Shown: positions 16,236 to 24,590, numbered from the stretch's first letter. The stretch: 34,927 nucleotides of DNA from Bacteroidales bacterium (GCA_020859755.1 JAJBVP010000066.1:1-34927); one strand, 5' to 3'. Made by a program: numbers and translations. Notes: a model not told the origin generated them from the sequence alone.

Positions 16236-16790
16236 ATGGGAAAATCTTATGTAATCTTAGCAGCCGGCTTCGAGGAAGTCGAGGCCCTGGCTCCTGTTGA
16301 TATCCTGCGCCGCGGAGGCGTGGAAGTCGAAACCGTCTCCATCACCAGCGACCGCATGGTAGTGGGCTCACATGGCGTGGGCATTCAGGCCGACCTCACT
16401 TGGGACCAAGCCGACATCGCCGCCGCCGACTGGTTGATCCTGCCCGGTGGCATACCCGGCGCACCCAACCTGGCCGCTTTCGCCCCCTTGTGCGAGGCCC
16501 TGAAAATCCAGCACCTCAACGGCAAGGGTATAGCCGCGATCTGCGCCTCCCCCGCTGTAGTGCTCAACCCCATTGGCATCCTCGAAGGCATCACCGCGAC
16601 ATGCTATCCCGGATGTGAGAGAGGCACCACCGGCACTGATTGGCACACCAACGAGCGCGTAATCACCCATCCCGGCCTGATCACCGCCAACGGTCCCTCC
16701 TCGGCCTTCCCCTTCGCCCTGGCCATCCTCGAGGCTATCGCCGGCAAGGATGTCGCAGCCCAGGTAGCCGCCGGCACCCTCTACAAGTAA
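16236..16790 (+). CDS. DJ-1/PfpI-family protein (YajL/ThiJ type)
   Basis: A 184-residue cytosolic protein of the DJ-1/YajL group, members of which act as chaperones, deglycases or oxidative-stress proteins; the exact activity is debated and cannot be read from sequence. It opens with YVILAAGFEEVEALAPVDILRRGGVEV, including the conserved Glu at 14-15, has the LILPGGIPGAPNL turn (68-79), and the nucleophile elbow AAICASPAVVL with Cys103. The C-terminal VITHPGLITANGPSSAFPFALAILE matches the family. It is a single-gene unit, convergent with queA and separated from it by only 9 bp. Confidence 0.92.
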   Translation: MGKSYVILAAGFEEVEALAPVDILRRGGVEVETVSITSDRMVVGSHGVGIQADLTWDQADIAAADWLILPGGIPGAPNLAAFAPLCEALKIQHLNGKGIAAICASPAVVLNPIGILEGITATCYPGCERGTTGTDWHTNERVITHPGLITANGPSSAFPFALAILEAIAGKDVAAQVAAGTLYK

Positions 16791-16799
16791 AAAAGAGGA

Positions 16800-17849
16800 T
16801 TAGATGATGAGCATCGCGTCGCCGTAGGCGCCGAAGAGATATTTCTCTTTGACGGCATGCTCGTAGGCCTTCATCACCAGGTCGTACCCGCCGAATGCCG
16901 CTGTCATCATGAGCATCGTGGAGTAGGGGAGATGGAAATTGGTCACCAGAGCCGTTGCCACGGTAAACTCGTAAGGCGGGAAGATGAACTTGTTGGTCCA
17001 GCCCATATAAGGCTTCACATGGCCACCCATCGACTGTGCGGTGGCCAAGGCGCGCAACACCGATGTTCCAACGGCGCACACGGCCTTCTCCTTGTCCTTG
17101 GTAGCGTTGATTGAGTCAACAACCGCTTGGGGCAGCTGCATCTCCTCCGAGAACATGCGATGCTTGGTCAAGTCCTCCACGTCAATCTCGCAGAAGTTGC
17201 CAAGACCGCTGTGAACGGTGATCATCTCCTGCTGTACGCCCTTGATCTCCAGGCGCTTGAGGAGCTCGCGGGAGAAATGGATACCAGCGGCAGGGGCCAC
17301 CACGGCGCCCTCCTGGGTGGCGTAAATCGTCTGGTAGGCATCGGCGTCGGCCGGAACAGGCTCGCGCTTGATATAGTCGGGTAGGGGAGTTTGGCCAAGG
17401 TCGTAGAGAGCCTTCTTGAACTCCTCGTGGGGTCCGTCGTAGAGGAAGCGGAGTGTGCGGCCACGCGAGGTGGTATTGTCGATCACCTCGGCCACCATCG
17501 AGTCGTCGTCGCCGAAGTAAAGTTTGTTGCCGATACGTATCTTGCGTGCCGGCTCCACAAGCACGTCCCATAGCTTGCTGTCCGGAACAAGTTCGCGCAA
17601 CAGGAACACCTCGATGCGGGCTCCCGTCTTCTCCTTGTTGCCGTACAGGCGCGCGGGGAACACGCGGGTGTTGTTGAAAATCATCATGTCGCCGTCGTCG
17701 AAGTAATTGATGATTTCCTTGAAGACGCGATTTTCGATTTCGCCGGTGCGGCGGTTTACCACCATCATGCGGCACTCGTCGCGGTGCTCGTAAGGCTGTT
17801 GCGCGATGAGGTCGTCGGGAAGATTGAATTTAAATTGTGACAGCTTCAT
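16800..17849 (-). CDS. queA: S-adenosylmethionine:tRNA ribosyltransferase-isomerase QueA
   Basis: QueA transfers and isomerises the ribosyl group of SAM onto preQ1 at position 34 of tRNAs with GUN anticodons, giving epoxyqueuosine. The 349-residue length fits the family. Motifs include [12 protein letters not shown] at the start, the nucleic-acid-facing [13 protein letters not shown] (58-70), [17 protein letters not shown] and the C-terminal [12 protein letters not shown] and [12 protein letters not shown]. It is the last gene of the run ftsX-DUF3098-uppP-truB-queA; truB ends 86 bp upstream, so both tRNA-modification genes sit together. A heptamer array and a purine tract fill that 86-bp spacer, ending 7 nt before the ATG. 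I see no preQ1 riboswitch there. Confidence 0.96.
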   Translation of the reverse strand: MKLSQFKFNLPDDLIAQQPYEHRDECRMMVVNRRTGEIENRVFKEIINYFDDGDMMIFNNTRVFPARLYGNKEKTGARIEVFLLRELVPDSKLWDVLVEPARKIRIGNKLYFGDDDSMVAEVIDNTTSRGRTLRFLYDGPHEEFKKALYDLGQTPLPDYIKREPVPADADAYQTIYATQEGAVVAPAAGIHFSRELLKRLEIKGVQQEMITVHSGLGNFCEIDVEDLTKHRMFSEEMQLPQAVVDSINATKDKEKAVCAVGTSVLRALATAQSMGGHVKPYMGWTNKFIFPPYEFTVATALVTNFHLPYSTMLMMTAAFGGYDLVMKAYEHAVKEKYLFGAYGDAMLII

Positions 17850-17856
17850 ATTGGGG

Positions 17857-17884
17857 AGTTTTCAGTTTTCAGTTCTCAATTTTC
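17857..17884 (-). repeat. ACTGAAA-type heptamer array in queA leader
   Basis: Four units on the plus strand: AGTTTTC, AGTTTTC, AGTTCTC, AATTTTC. On the coding strand this is GAAAACT-type repeats ending 7 nt before the queA ATG, in the same arrangement as nadC and rsmA. Confidence 0.8.
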
Positions 17885-17889
17885 AGTGA

Positions 17890-17935
17890 ATGCTCTTTCC
17901 TCCTTTCCTCCTTTAAAAGATTGAAGGAATAAGGA
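17890..17935 (-). repeat. AAAGGA-type purine tract between truB and queA
   Basis: On the minus strand it reads CTTTTAAAGGAGGAAAGGAGG-like purine repeats following the truB stop. The AGGAGG resemblance to a Shine-Dalgarno sequence is too far from the queA ATG (about 55 nt) to serve it. Confidence 0.5.
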
Positions 17936-18667
17936 TTATAGATTGCCTAAATGGGATAACTCGCTTTCGGGTGGCATTTCAAGGGGTAGCTCGCGTATCA
18001 GCTCTACAGCGCGGTCGGGACTAACGCATTGATCCACTGTGATGTCGCCCACGCGCGTGCGGCGCAGGGCGGTCAGGTGGCCTCCCGATCCCAGCGCCTC
18101 GCCGATGTCGCGCGCAAGCGCCCTTATGTAGGTGCCCTTGGAGCACACCACGCGTATAGTGATGCTCCCGGACGAGTATTCCAGCAGCTCTATATCATCG
18201 ATAACGAGCTGCTTGGCCTTCAGGTTTACTTCGTGGCCTTTGCGAGCCATTTTGTAGGCGCGGCGACCGTCGATTTTGCACGCCGAGAACGCTGGTGGCA
18301 CCTGCTCAATAGCCCCATGGAAACGCTTGAGTGTCTCCTCCACAAGCTCCCGGGTGATATGTTCGGTGGGATAGGTGGCATCAATCTCGGTCTCGAGGTC
18401 GTAGGAGGGGGTGGTGGCCCCCAAGCCGATTGTGGCCACGTATTCCTTCACACCGGCCTGCAACTCGTCGATACGCTTGGTGGCGCGGCCCGTGCACACA
18501 ATCATCACCCCCGTGGCTAAGGGGTCGAGCGTGCCCGCATGGCCCACCTTCATCTTCTTGATACCCATGCGGCGAAGCATGGCGCCCCGCAATCGCTTAA
18601 CGGCGTCAAACGATGTCCAGCCCAGAGGCTTGTCGATGTAGAATATTTCGCCCTCGAGGTAATTCAT
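17936..18667 (-). CDS. truB: tRNA pseudouridine(55) synthase TruB
   Basis: TruB isomerises U55 in the T-loop of nearly all tRNAs. The 243-residue protein has the family opening FYIDKPLGWTSFDAVKRLR and the catalytic block VGHAGTLDPLATG with nucleophile Asp48, then PPAFSACKIDGRRAYKMAR and the C-terminal GTYIRALARDIGEALG. It lacks a long C-terminal PUA extension, as is common in this phylum. The ATG follows the uppP stop codon with no gap (TAA-ATG), so translation is probably coupled. Confidence 0.96.
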   Translation of the reverse strand: MNYLEGEIFYIDKPLGWTSFDAVKRLRGAMLRRMGIKKMKVGHAGTLDPLATGVMIVCTGRATKRIDELQAGVKEYVATIGLGATTPSYDLETEIDATYPTEHITRELVEETLKRFHGAIEQVPPAFSACKIDGRRAYKMARKGHEVNLKAKQLVIDDIELLEYSSGSITIRVVCSKGTYIRALARDIGEALGSGGHLTALRRTRVGDITVDQCVSPDRAVELIRELPLEMPPESELSHLGNL

Positions 18668-19489
18668 TTAGCTGAATATGATACAGATTGTACCCACGAT
18701 TACGCAGTAAACGGCAAACCACACCAGCTTGCCCTTCTTCACCAGATTGAGCATCCACTTGCATGCCAGGCAACCCACGATGAACGACGCCAGGAAACCG
18801 AGCAACAGCGGCGCCCAGCCGATGGCCTCCGAGCCTATCTCGCCACCCATCATGTCCTTGATGTCGAGCAAAGCCTCGCCAAGAATGGGGATGATTACCA
18901 TGAAGAAGGAGAACTGCGCCACCTGCTCGCGTTTGTCGCCCAAGAGGATACCCGTGGCGATAGTTGAGCCGGAGCGGCTCAAGCCCGGTAGCACCGCGAT
19001 TGCCTGCGCGCAACCGATGATAAATGCGTCCCACCACGAGATGTCACGCGGACGGTAAGAGCCGGTAAGCGTCAATGGCCTTGTGCGGGTAAAATATGCG
19101 AACGCCAGCAACGCCGCAGTGATAATCAAGCAGATTCCTACCACCAGCAGCCCGTCGCCGAAGAATTGCTCAACGAAATCCTTGAAGCAGAAGCCCACGA
19201 CAGCCACAGGCACGCACGACAGAAGGATCTTGTACACGTACTTGCAATTGGCGTCGTTGTTGAACGTGAAAAACGACTTGCACAACGGCATAAACTCGCG
19301 CCACAGCACCACAATCGTGCTCAGCACCGTCGCCACGTGCAGCACTACGTCGAACTGCAACGAATCCTCGCCCGACAATTTCAGGCCCAGCAGCTCGCGT
19401 AATATCTCCAGGTGACCGCTGCTCGAAATCGGCAGATACTCGGCCAATCCTTGTACTATGCCCATTATCAGGGCGTCTAAACAATCCAT
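18668..19489 (-). CDS. uppP: undecaprenyl-diphosphatase UppP
   Basis: UppP (BacA) dephosphorylates undecaprenyl diphosphate, recycling the lipid carrier for peptidoglycan and surface glycans, and gives bacitracin tolerance. The 273-residue integral membrane protein has about eight hydrophobic helices and both signature loops: GLAEYLPISSSGHLEIL (14-30) with the conserved Glu17, Ser and His26, and PGLSRSGSTIATGILLG with the conserved Arg. It sits between DUF3098 and truB in the ftsX run. A small hairpin near CCCCTTATAGGGG lies in the 66-bp spacer before its start. Confidence 0.96.
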   Translation of the reverse strand: MDCLDALIMGIVQGLAEYLPISSSGHLEILRELLGLKLSGEDSLQFDVVLHVATVLSTIVVLWREFMPLCKSFFTFNNDANCKYVYKILLSCVPVAVVGFCFKDFVEQFFGDGLLVVGICLIITAALLAFAYFTRTRPLTLTGSYRPRDISWWDAFIIGCAQAIAVLPGLSRSGSTIATGILLGDKREQVAQFSFFMVIIPILGEALLDIKDMMGGEIGSEAIGWAPLLLGFLASFIVGCLACKWMLNLVKKGKLVWFAVYCVIVGTICIIFS

Positions 19490-19555
19490 TTACCTAAAGT
19501 TGTGCCCCTTATAGGGGTCGGTGTTAATAGTTGAAATAGAAGTATTGGCCCTCGA

Positions 19556-19837
19556 TTAACCACGTCGGCTCTTGGGGCGATAGATGATCGCGAAGCCCAT
19601 GAACATGAAGCCCAAGAACGAGATCAGCGGACCCACCACTATTCGGCGCGTGGAGAAAATGTCGGGGTTGAAACCCGCTTGAGAGTCACTGCCTCCGCCG
19701 AGCATCAGGATGAAACCCAGCACGATAGCGGCCATCGCGATGCCCATCATTATAAAATTGACCTTCACCAGCGGAAACTCCACATGGCTCTCCCGCTCAA
19801 TCTCTCCATTTATATTTTTATTCGTTACTGTTGCCAT
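19556..19837 (-). CDS. DUF3098 small membrane protein
   Basis: A 93-residue protein of the DUF3098 family, whose members usually lie directly after ftsX in Bacteroidetes. There is a charged N-terminus (1-24), then two transmembrane helices (about 29-46 and 67-86) joined by a loop with GGGSDSQAGFNPDIFSTRR, and a basic C-terminus (RPKSRRG). Position and size suggest an accessory factor for FtsX or envelope assembly, but no function is established. Confidence 0.85.
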   Translation of the reverse strand: MATVTNKNINGEIERESHVEFPLVKVNFIMMGIAMAAIVLGFILMLGGGSDSQAGFNPDIFSTRRIVVGPLISFLGFMFMGFAIIYRPKSRRG

Positions 19838-19920
19838 AACTAGTTAATTATCACTACTTTATTCGGTTGAATACCTTATATTTTATCAAGGCCTCACGAG
19901 CCTTTGCCATTATACTTATT

Positions 19921-19943
19921 CACTAATAACTAACACCTAACAC
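19921..19943 (-). repeat. TTAG-heptamer array after ftsX
   Basis: On the coding strand the bases directly after the ftsX TAG read GTGTTAGGTGTTAGTTATTA, i.e. TTAGGTG, TTAGTTA, TTAGTG units. Same family and same 3' position as the arrays after smpB and rnr. Confidence 0.65.
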
Positions 19944-20816
19944 CTACCTGAACATCTCATCATAGCTCAGTCGCAGGTAACGGTTGGTGGCCATCGCCGC
20001 AGCCAGCAGGCATATCACGATACCCAGCAGCACCATGCCGCCCATCACCCACACGGCCTCCTCCCAGGAGATTGCCGCCGCTACCGACGGATCTATTTCG
20101 CGGGCGTAAGCCACCATCGCCGCCAGCAATCCCGAGGCGATCAACGCCGCCACGATGCCATGCACGATGTTGGTCAACAGGAAAGGCTTGCGGATAAATC
20201 CCGGCGTGGCGCCCACCAATTTCATCGTGTAGATGGTGAAACGCCGCGAGTATACCGTAAGGCGCACAGTGTTGTGTATCAATACGAAAGATATCAACAA
20301 CAACGCCCCGGCCACGATAATCAATACCATGGCCACCGAGCGGATATTGCGGTTGATCGAGTCGACGATCTCGGCGTGCATCGTGATGTCGTCAACACCG
20401 GCACACGCCCGCAGGCGCTCCCCGATGGCCTCCAACGAGTCGACCGAGGCGTACAACTCCTTCACTTTCACATCGAATTCACCCGAGAAAGGATTGACGT
20501 CGAGAAGCTCCCCCAATGCCTCGCCCGTGTCCTGCTCCCACTGCTGCAGGGCATCCTCAGCCGAGATATAGCTGTAGCTCGCCACGTAAGGAGCTTTGGC
20601 CAGCTCGCGTTTCAGATCGTTGACAGCCGTGGGCTCCACATCCTCCACCATGATGATGTCGAAGCCCATGTGCTCGCGTATCTCGCGGGTGACGTTGCGA
20701 GCCGCCACTCCTAAAATGGCTACCACTCCGAGCACCAGCAACACCAATGCCACCGAAATCGTGGAAGTGATTTGGGCGCTAAACGTCGATATAAGCGGAT
20801 TTTTCTTATTCTCCAT
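19944..20816 (-). CDS. ftsX: cell division protein FtsX
   Basis: FtsX is the permease-like partner of the ATPase FtsE; the complex activates peptidoglycan hydrolases at the septum. The 290-residue protein has one N-terminal helix (about 17-39), an extracytoplasmic domain (about 50-165) and three C-terminal helices, in the standard order. The open frame extends upstream to 20915, but residues before MENKKNPLISTFSAQ are cysteine- and arginine-rich and out of character, and the promoter at 20913-20944 favours the ATG at 20816. ftsE is not in the window, which is usual where ftsE and ftsX are unlinked. It heads the run ftsX-DUF3098-uppP-truB-queA. Confidence 0.93.
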   Translation of the reverse strand: MENKKNPLISTFSAQITSTISVALVLLVLGVVAILGVAARNVTREIREHMGFDIIMVEDVEPTAVNDLKRELAKAPYVASYSYISAEDALQQWEQDTGEALGELLDVNPFSGEFDVKVKELYASVDSLEAIGERLRACAGVDDITMHAEIVDSINRNIRSVAMVLIIVAGALLLISFVLIHNTVRLTVYSRRFTIYTMKLVGATPGFIRKPFLLTNIVHGIVAALIASGLLAAMVAYAREIDPSVAAAISWEEAVWVMGGMVLLGIVICLLAAAMATNRYLRLSYDEMFR

Positions 20817-20912
20817 GCCTTGTGTTTGGCCGGGCAAAGCCTTTACCTTAGAAATCGAGCCGAAGCTGCCTCGTGATTGTGGTGATGCGGCTTTGCATCG
20901 GCAAAATCGGTG

Positions 20913-20944
20913 CAAAGTTACAAAACCTACACCCCCCTTGTCAA
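20913..20944 (-). promoter_or_regulatory. ftsX operon promoter
   Basis: On the minus strand TTG (20942-20944), 21 bp, TAACTTTG (20913-20920). The leader to the ATG at 20816 would be about 90 nt. Confidence 0.6.
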
Positions 20945-20982
20945 GTTTTTTCGCCCTTTTTTATAAATTTAATACAAAAAAA

Positions 20983-21582
20983 TTATTTGGGTGCCACTTG
21001 GTCGAGGGAGACGAGGCCTTGCATAAGGGCGTAGATGGTGAGGCCAGCCGGGGAGTGGATGCGCAGCTTGGCCGCGATGTTGCGGCGATGGGTGGTGACA
21101 GTGTTGACCGAAAGATCCATCTGGGATGCTATCTCTTTGTTGCTCAACCCCATAACGACGCCCTTGACAATCTCCTGCTCGCGAGGCGTGAGATCTCGGG
21201 TGGAGTCGGCATCATCATCCTCGGCTACGATGGGCTTGGACAAGCGTCGCAGCATGTCGCTGATCGTTGACGCGTCGTCGTAAATCGAAATAGCGTAATC
21301 AAGAGGAGCCGTCATCGTGGCGGGAAGCGCCGAGTGGTAAAGCCCAACGAGTTTCAGTCTCCCCTGCGACTGCTCCTTTAAAGCCTGTAGCGACGCGGGC
21401 GACTGCTCAACCATGTCGATAATGGCCACGGAGATCTGGCGGCGCAGGGCCATCTCGGCCAGGTCTTTACCCGTTGCGTCAATCACGTTGGCCTGGGAGT
21501 GGCTAAGCGCCTTCACCTGTGCCATCAGTCCGGCGAGGAGCAACGGCGAAGGTGTGGATATTCCGATGTTTAGCTGGCTCAT
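20983..21582 (-). CDS. LuxR-family regulator with degenerate receiver domain
   Basis: A 199-residue regulator starting MSQLNIGIS; its ATG overlaps the hemerythrin stop (ATGA at 21579-21582), which fixes the start and rejects the longer frame to 21660. The C-terminal LuxR helix-turn-helix is clear (about 133-190: LTPREQEIVKGVVMGLSNKEIASQMDLSVNTVTTHRRNI). The N-terminal 120 residues follow a receiver-like order (GISTPSPLLLAGL aligns with the usual VDDHPLVREGL), but the two metal-binding acidic residues are replaced by S/T/P. AIIDMVEQSPA keeps an Asp where the phospho-acceptor would be. It is therefore probably not controlled by ordinary phosphotransfer. Coupling to the hemerythrin gene suggests it answers to oxygen, NO or iron state; that is inference. 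Confidence 0.88.
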   Translation of the reverse strand: MSQLNIGISTPSPLLLAGLMAQVKALSHSQANVIDATGKDLAEMALRRQISVAIIDMVEQSPASLQALKEQSQGRLKLVGLYHSALPATMTAPLDYAISIYDDASTISDMLRRLSKPIVAEDDDADSTRDLTPREQEIVKGVVMGLSNKEIASQMDLSVNTVTTHRRNIAAKLRIHSPAGLTIYALMQGLVSLDQVAPK

Positions 21583-22259
21583 TTCTTCTCCAATTTGGCT
21601 ACCATCGGCACAAGGATATCGTCCTCGATTCGTGAATGGCTCTCGAGGTCGGCCTCGCAATTGTAGATGTCGACCAGGGCGTCGTACATCTTGTTGGGCA
21701 CCGATGTGGTATAGTATCTTAAAATCAGGTTCTTAAGCTCGGCCAGAGAGTCGGTCACCTCGTCGTGCTGCTTGGTGAAGATAGCGATGGAATAAGGCTT
21801 GGCGGGCTTCCCTTCCACAAGCGCTTTCACGTAAGGGAACAGGTTGCGCTCCTCGTAACGGAAGTGCTTGGTTACCTTGGAGATAAACGCGTCGAAAAAC
21901 TCCACGATCCGCGGGTTGATATCGTGATGATTCTCGTCGAGGGCCGCCAGCAGGTTTTGACGAATGTGGGGGAACTTGTATACCAGAAAATAATCGTGGG
22001 AATTCTTCAGAAACTCGGCGATCTGCCAAGGCGACACCTGCGGCAGCGCATGAGCGTCGAGATCGCCGGAAATCAGATAGTTGGCGATCAGCAAAAACAC
22101 CTGTGGGTCGACGCCTGCCTGGGCGCACACCTGGCCGATCGTGCGGTTGCCGTACCCAAGCGGAAGCGAGAAACGGCTCAGGATCGGCAACAGGTTGTAA
22201 TCGTAATCGACGAGGGCCACCATCGGGTCGTCGGCGGTGAAATTACGGGTTACTTTCAT
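21579..22259 (-). CDS. hemerythrin-domain protein (ScdA/YtfE-like)
   Basis: A 226-residue protein with a four-helix hemerythrin-type domain expected to hold a diiron centre. The N-terminus (VDYDYNLLPILSRFSLPLGYGNRTIGQVCAQAGVDP, about 18-52) resembles the ScdA_N/DUF542 region of Fe-S cluster repair proteins but lacks its usual double cysteine. Candidate iron ligands are the His/Glu sets in NSHDYFLVYKFPHIRQ, ENHHDINP, TKHFRYEERNLFPYV, TKQHDEV and ESHSRIEDDILVP. Related proteins repair Fe-S clusters after NO or oxidative damage, or sense O2/NO. The next gene, a LuxR-type regulator, overlaps it by 4 nt. It is divergent from the zinc-ribbon gene at 22353, with a shared 93-bp promoter region. Confidence 0.88.
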   Translation of the reverse strand: MKVTRNFTADDPMVALVDYDYNLLPILSRFSLPLGYGNRTIGQVCAQAGVDPQVFLLIANYLISGDLDAHALPQVSPWQIAEFLKNSHDYFLVYKFPHIRQNLLAALDENHHDINPRIVEFFDAFISKVTKHFRYEERNLFPYVKALVEGKPAKPYSIAIFTKQHDEVTDSLAELKNLILRYYTTSVPNKMYDALVDIYNCEADLESHSRIEDDILVPMVAKLEKK

Positions 22260-22281
22260 AAAATTTCAGCAAATATCTTCA

Positions 22282-22289
22282 CAAAAGTA
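22282..22289 (-). promoter_or_regulatory. hemerythrin gene -7 element
   Basis: On the minus strand TACTTTTG, a full TAnnTTTG match, 22 nt before the ATG. The -33 site 20 bp upstream is not TTTG. Confidence 0.5.
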
Positions 22290-22297
22290 AAAAAATT

Positions 22298-22329
22298 TTT
22301 CGTCATTTTCACGATTTTGTGTAATTTTA
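22298..22329 (+). promoter_or_regulatory. weak promoter candidate for the zinc-ribbon gene
   Basis: TTTC (22298-22301), 20 bp, TAATTTTA (22322-22329): one mismatch in each box. It overlaps the divergent hemerythrin promoter region. Confidence 0.35.
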
Positions 22330-22352
22330 TCGCCCGAAACTGATCAGCAACG

Positions 22353-23504
22353 ATGGAAACCGAGATTTTAAGGATTAAATGTCCCCATTGCGGGGCTGAA
22401 TTAGCCGTGGGCAAGCGCCCCGACATGGTGATGCAAATGGTCACCTGCCCTCAGTGCAACTCACGCTCCCCATATACATCTTACCAGCTTCTGGGCACGA
22501 TTGTCGACGACAAAATAGCGGCCACTCTCGCCCCGTATGCCCAATCGGTTTCACCCAAGGCTGTCCTGGCCCAGCCCAAGGAAGCGCCTGTTACCCAAGT
22601 CAATACCCCGGTACAGCCCCCAGTTGACTCCAACCGCACCGAAAACCTGGCTTCCCGGCGCCGTTTGGCCGACCTTGGCCGTGGTGGCGCTGTCTCCAGC
22701 CAGCATCATTCGGGAGGCTCCAACGGTGGCGGTGGCGGCAACAACGCCAAGATTTTTATCATGGCGATGGGGGGTGTGGTCGTTGTCGCTCTGATAGCCA
22801 TCCTTATCGTGTTGTTCTTGCGTGGTAGTGGCAAAAAGCAAGTGGTCGACCCTACCCCCGAGCCTGTTGTTGTCGTTGAGGAGACCGTACCATCCACTCC
22901 CGCCACATCTCCCTCGCGCGTCACCGAGGAGGAGGTTCAGGCAGCCGCTCCCTCGCAAGGTCCCATCAGGCTTAACGGCCACGAGGGCATCGACCTTGGC
23001 ATAGGCGTCAAATGGGCCACATGCAACGTGGGAGCCAGCAAGGCCTCCGACGTGGGCGAATACTACGCCTGGGGCGATGTAAACACCAAAAAGGATTACA
23101 CCGAATCAACTTCAAAAACCTACCAGCGCAACATCCCTGAGATTAGCGGCGACATCACCCGCGACCCCGCAACAGTGAAGTGGGGACAAGGCTGGCGCCT
23201 TCCTACCAAGGCCGAGATCAAGGCCCTGTGCCAGAAGTGCAAGTGGACCTGGACTGCCCAGGGCGGCCGCAGGGGGTACCTCGTTACCGGTCCCTCGGGC
23301 GAGTCGATCTTCCTCCCCGCGGGCGGTTACCGCTTCTCGGCCACGATTTTCGACTCGGGAGTGACCGGCGGCTACTGGGCCGGAAGCCCCTCGCCCAGCG
23401 ACAACCGTTTCTCCTATTATATGGACTTCAACGACAAGGAGCACTCCTGGTACCTCTCCGAGCGCTACATCGGTCGCAACATCCGTGCAGTTACCGACAA
23501 ATAA
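22353..23504 (+). CDS. zinc-ribbon, single-pass membrane protein with FISUMP domain
   Basis: A 383-residue protein. The first 40 residues carry a zinc ribbon (Cys10, Cys13, Cys32, Cys35: CPHCG and CPQC). A Gly/Ser/Pro-rich linker follows, then one transmembrane helix (about 133-157) ending LFLRGSGKK, a second Pro/Val/Glu-rich linker, and a C-terminal FISUMP/Fib_succ_major domain (about 207-383) with GVKWATCNVGAS, YYAWGDV, GWRLPTKAEIKALC, FLPAGGYR and GYWAGSPS motifs. The predicted topology puts the zinc ribbon in the cytoplasm and FISUMP outside. Domain function is not established. It leads a run with the Yip1-like gene (9 bp later) and smpB. Confidence 0.85.
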   Translation: METEILRIKCPHCGAELAVGKRPDMVMQMVTCPQCNSRSPYTSYQLLGTIVDDKIAATLAPYAQSVSPKAVLAQPKEAPVTQVNTPVQPPVDSNRTENLASRRRLADLGRGGAVSSQHHSGGSNGGGGGNNAKIFIMAMGGVVVVALIAILIVLFLRGSGKKQVVDPTPEPVVVVEETVPSTPATSPSRVTEEEVQAAAPSQGPIRLNGHEGIDLGIGVKWATCNVGASKASDVGEYYAWGDVNTKKDYTESTSKTYQRNIPEISGDITRDPATVKWGQGWRLPTKAEIKALCQKCKWTWTAQGGRRGYLVTGPSGESIFLPAGGYRFSATIFDSGVTGGYWAGSPSPSDNRFSYYMDFNDKEHSWYLSERYIGRNIRAVTDK

Positions 23505-23513
23505 CCTCGCTAC

Positions 23514-24065
23514 ATGCTTCGTTTCCTGAAAAATATATTCCAGTTGCTTATCTCCCCCGCTAACGGCTGGGAGGACATCTCGGCCGAAACCAAGGACCCC
23601 GCCGCGAGTGCCTCCCAAGGGCTGTACCCCCTGCTGGGGTTCGCCGCCGCCACGGCCTTCTTCCAGATGCTGTGGATAAGCCAGCTTACTGTCACGGGCG
23701 CGCTCCAGAACGCTATCGTCATCTTTGTGCAATATTTCATAACCTTCTTTCTGGCCCAATACGCCCTGTCGCTCTTGCTCAAGCCTTGCATGAGCCACGG
23801 CGAGGTCAACGAGAAGAAATTGGCCGTCTTCGTCAGCTATTCGCTCGCGCTGATGGCCCTGATCACCATCCTCGAGAACCTGCTGCCCATGGAGCTGTTG
23901 ATCCTGCAGTTCCTGCCCATCGTGGTGGCCGTGGTGATATGGAAAGGCGCGAGATTTATGGGCGTGGAGGCCGCGCAGGTGCCCCGATTCACAATCACGT
24001 CCATCTTGCTGATCATCGGTCCGCCGTTGCTGCTGGGATGGCTATTTAGCTGTATTATAAGATGA
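23514..24065 (+). CDS. Yip1-like multi-pass membrane protein
   Basis: A 183-residue hydrophobic protein with about five transmembrane helices (roughly 38-56, 62-88, 101-120, 125-144 and 158-178). The N-terminal amphipathic [13 protein letters not shown] motif (typically P-x-x-x-W) is characteristic of bacterial Yip1-domain proteins. The function of such proteins in bacteria is unknown. It starts 9 bp after the zinc-ribbon gene and its stop overlaps the smpB start by 4 nt (ATGA at 24062-24065), so expression is coupled to smpB. Confidence 0.75.
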   Translation: MLRFLKNIFQLLISPANGWEDISAETKDPAASASQGLYPLLGFAAATAFFQMLWISQLTVTGALQNAIVIFVQYFITFFLAQYALSLLLKPCMSHGEVNEKKLAVFVSYSLALMALITILENLLPMELLILQFLPIVVAVVIWKGARFMGVEAAQVPRFTITSILLIIGPPLLLGWLFSCIIR

Positions 24066-24517
24066 AATTCGAGAAAGATATCAACATAAAAAACCGCCGC
24101 GCCACCTTCGACTACGCCATAGTCGAGACCTACACGGCCGGCATCGTGCTCACCGGCACCGAGATCAAGTCGATACGCATGGGCAAAGCCTCGCTGGTCG
24201 ACACCTACTGCTATATCCACAACGGCGAGGTGTGGGTGAAGAACATGAACATCGCCGAATACTTCTACGGCACCTACAACAACCACGCCGCCCGTCGCGA
24301 CCGCAAGCTGCTGCTCCAGCGAAAGGAGATACGACGCCTGGAACGAGATTCCCAGCAGGCGGGATTCACCCTCGTGCCGCTGCGCCTGTTCATCAACGAG
24401 CGCGGCTTGGCCAAACTGGTGATCGGTCTGGCCCGCGGCAAGAAAGAGTACGACAAGCGCCAGACGCTCAAGGAGCGCGACGACGCCCGCGCCATCGCCC
24501 GCGCCTTCCAGAAATAG
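24062..24517 (+). CDS. smpB: SsrA-binding protein SmpB
   Basis: SmpB binds tmRNA and delivers it to stalled ribosomes for trans-translation. The 151-residue protein has the family core: [33 protein letters not shown] (about 7-39), the KASLVDTYC segment, and a C-terminal tail [22 protein letters not shown] that would lie in the mRNA channel. The start is fixed by the ATGA overlap with the upstream Yip1-like gene. The tmRNA gene (ssrA) is not in the window. A long TTAGTTG heptamer array begins 3 nt after its stop codon. Confidence 0.96.
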   Translation: MKFEKDINIKNRRATFDYAIVETYTAGIVLTGTEIKSIRMGKASLVDTYCYIHNGEVWVKNMNIAEYFYGTYNNHAARRDRKLLLQRKEIRRLERDSQQAGFTLVPLRLFINERGLAKLVIGLARGKKEYDKRQTLKERDDARAIARAFQK

Positions 24518-24520
24518 TGG

Positions 24521-24590
24521 TTAGTTGTTAGTTGTTAGTTGTTAGTTGTTAGTTGTTTGTTGTTAGTTGTTAGTTGTTAGTTGTTAGTGG
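24521..24590 (+). repeat. TTAGTTG heptamer array after smpB
   Basis: Ten consecutive 7-bp units with no spacers: eight perfect TTAGTTG, one TTTGTTG (24556-24562) and a terminal TTAGTGG. It starts 3 nt after the smpB TAG. TTAG-type units also follow the ftsX and rnr stops in the same orientation relative to the gene. Confidence 0.95.

Noticed and set aside
17850-17935. preQ1 or SAM riboswitch before queA
   Set aside because: The spacer consists of heptamer repeats and purine tract; no conserved aptamer core is visible.
20817-20915. Longer N-terminus of FtsX (start at 20915)
   Set aside because: The extra 33 residues are Cys/Arg/Ser-rich, precede the normal MENKKNP-type start, and would place the start codon on the promoter -7 box at 20913-20920.
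21583-21660. Longer N-terminus of the LuxR-type regulator
   Set aside because: It would overlap the hemerythrin gene by over 80 nt and adds an Arg/Pro-rich segment; the ATGA junction at 21579-21582 is a standard coupled start.
24521-24590. Possible CRISPR array
   Set aside because: Units are 7 bp and contiguous with no spacers. The 42-bp repeat at 34831-34927 also has no spacers, and no cas gene is present.
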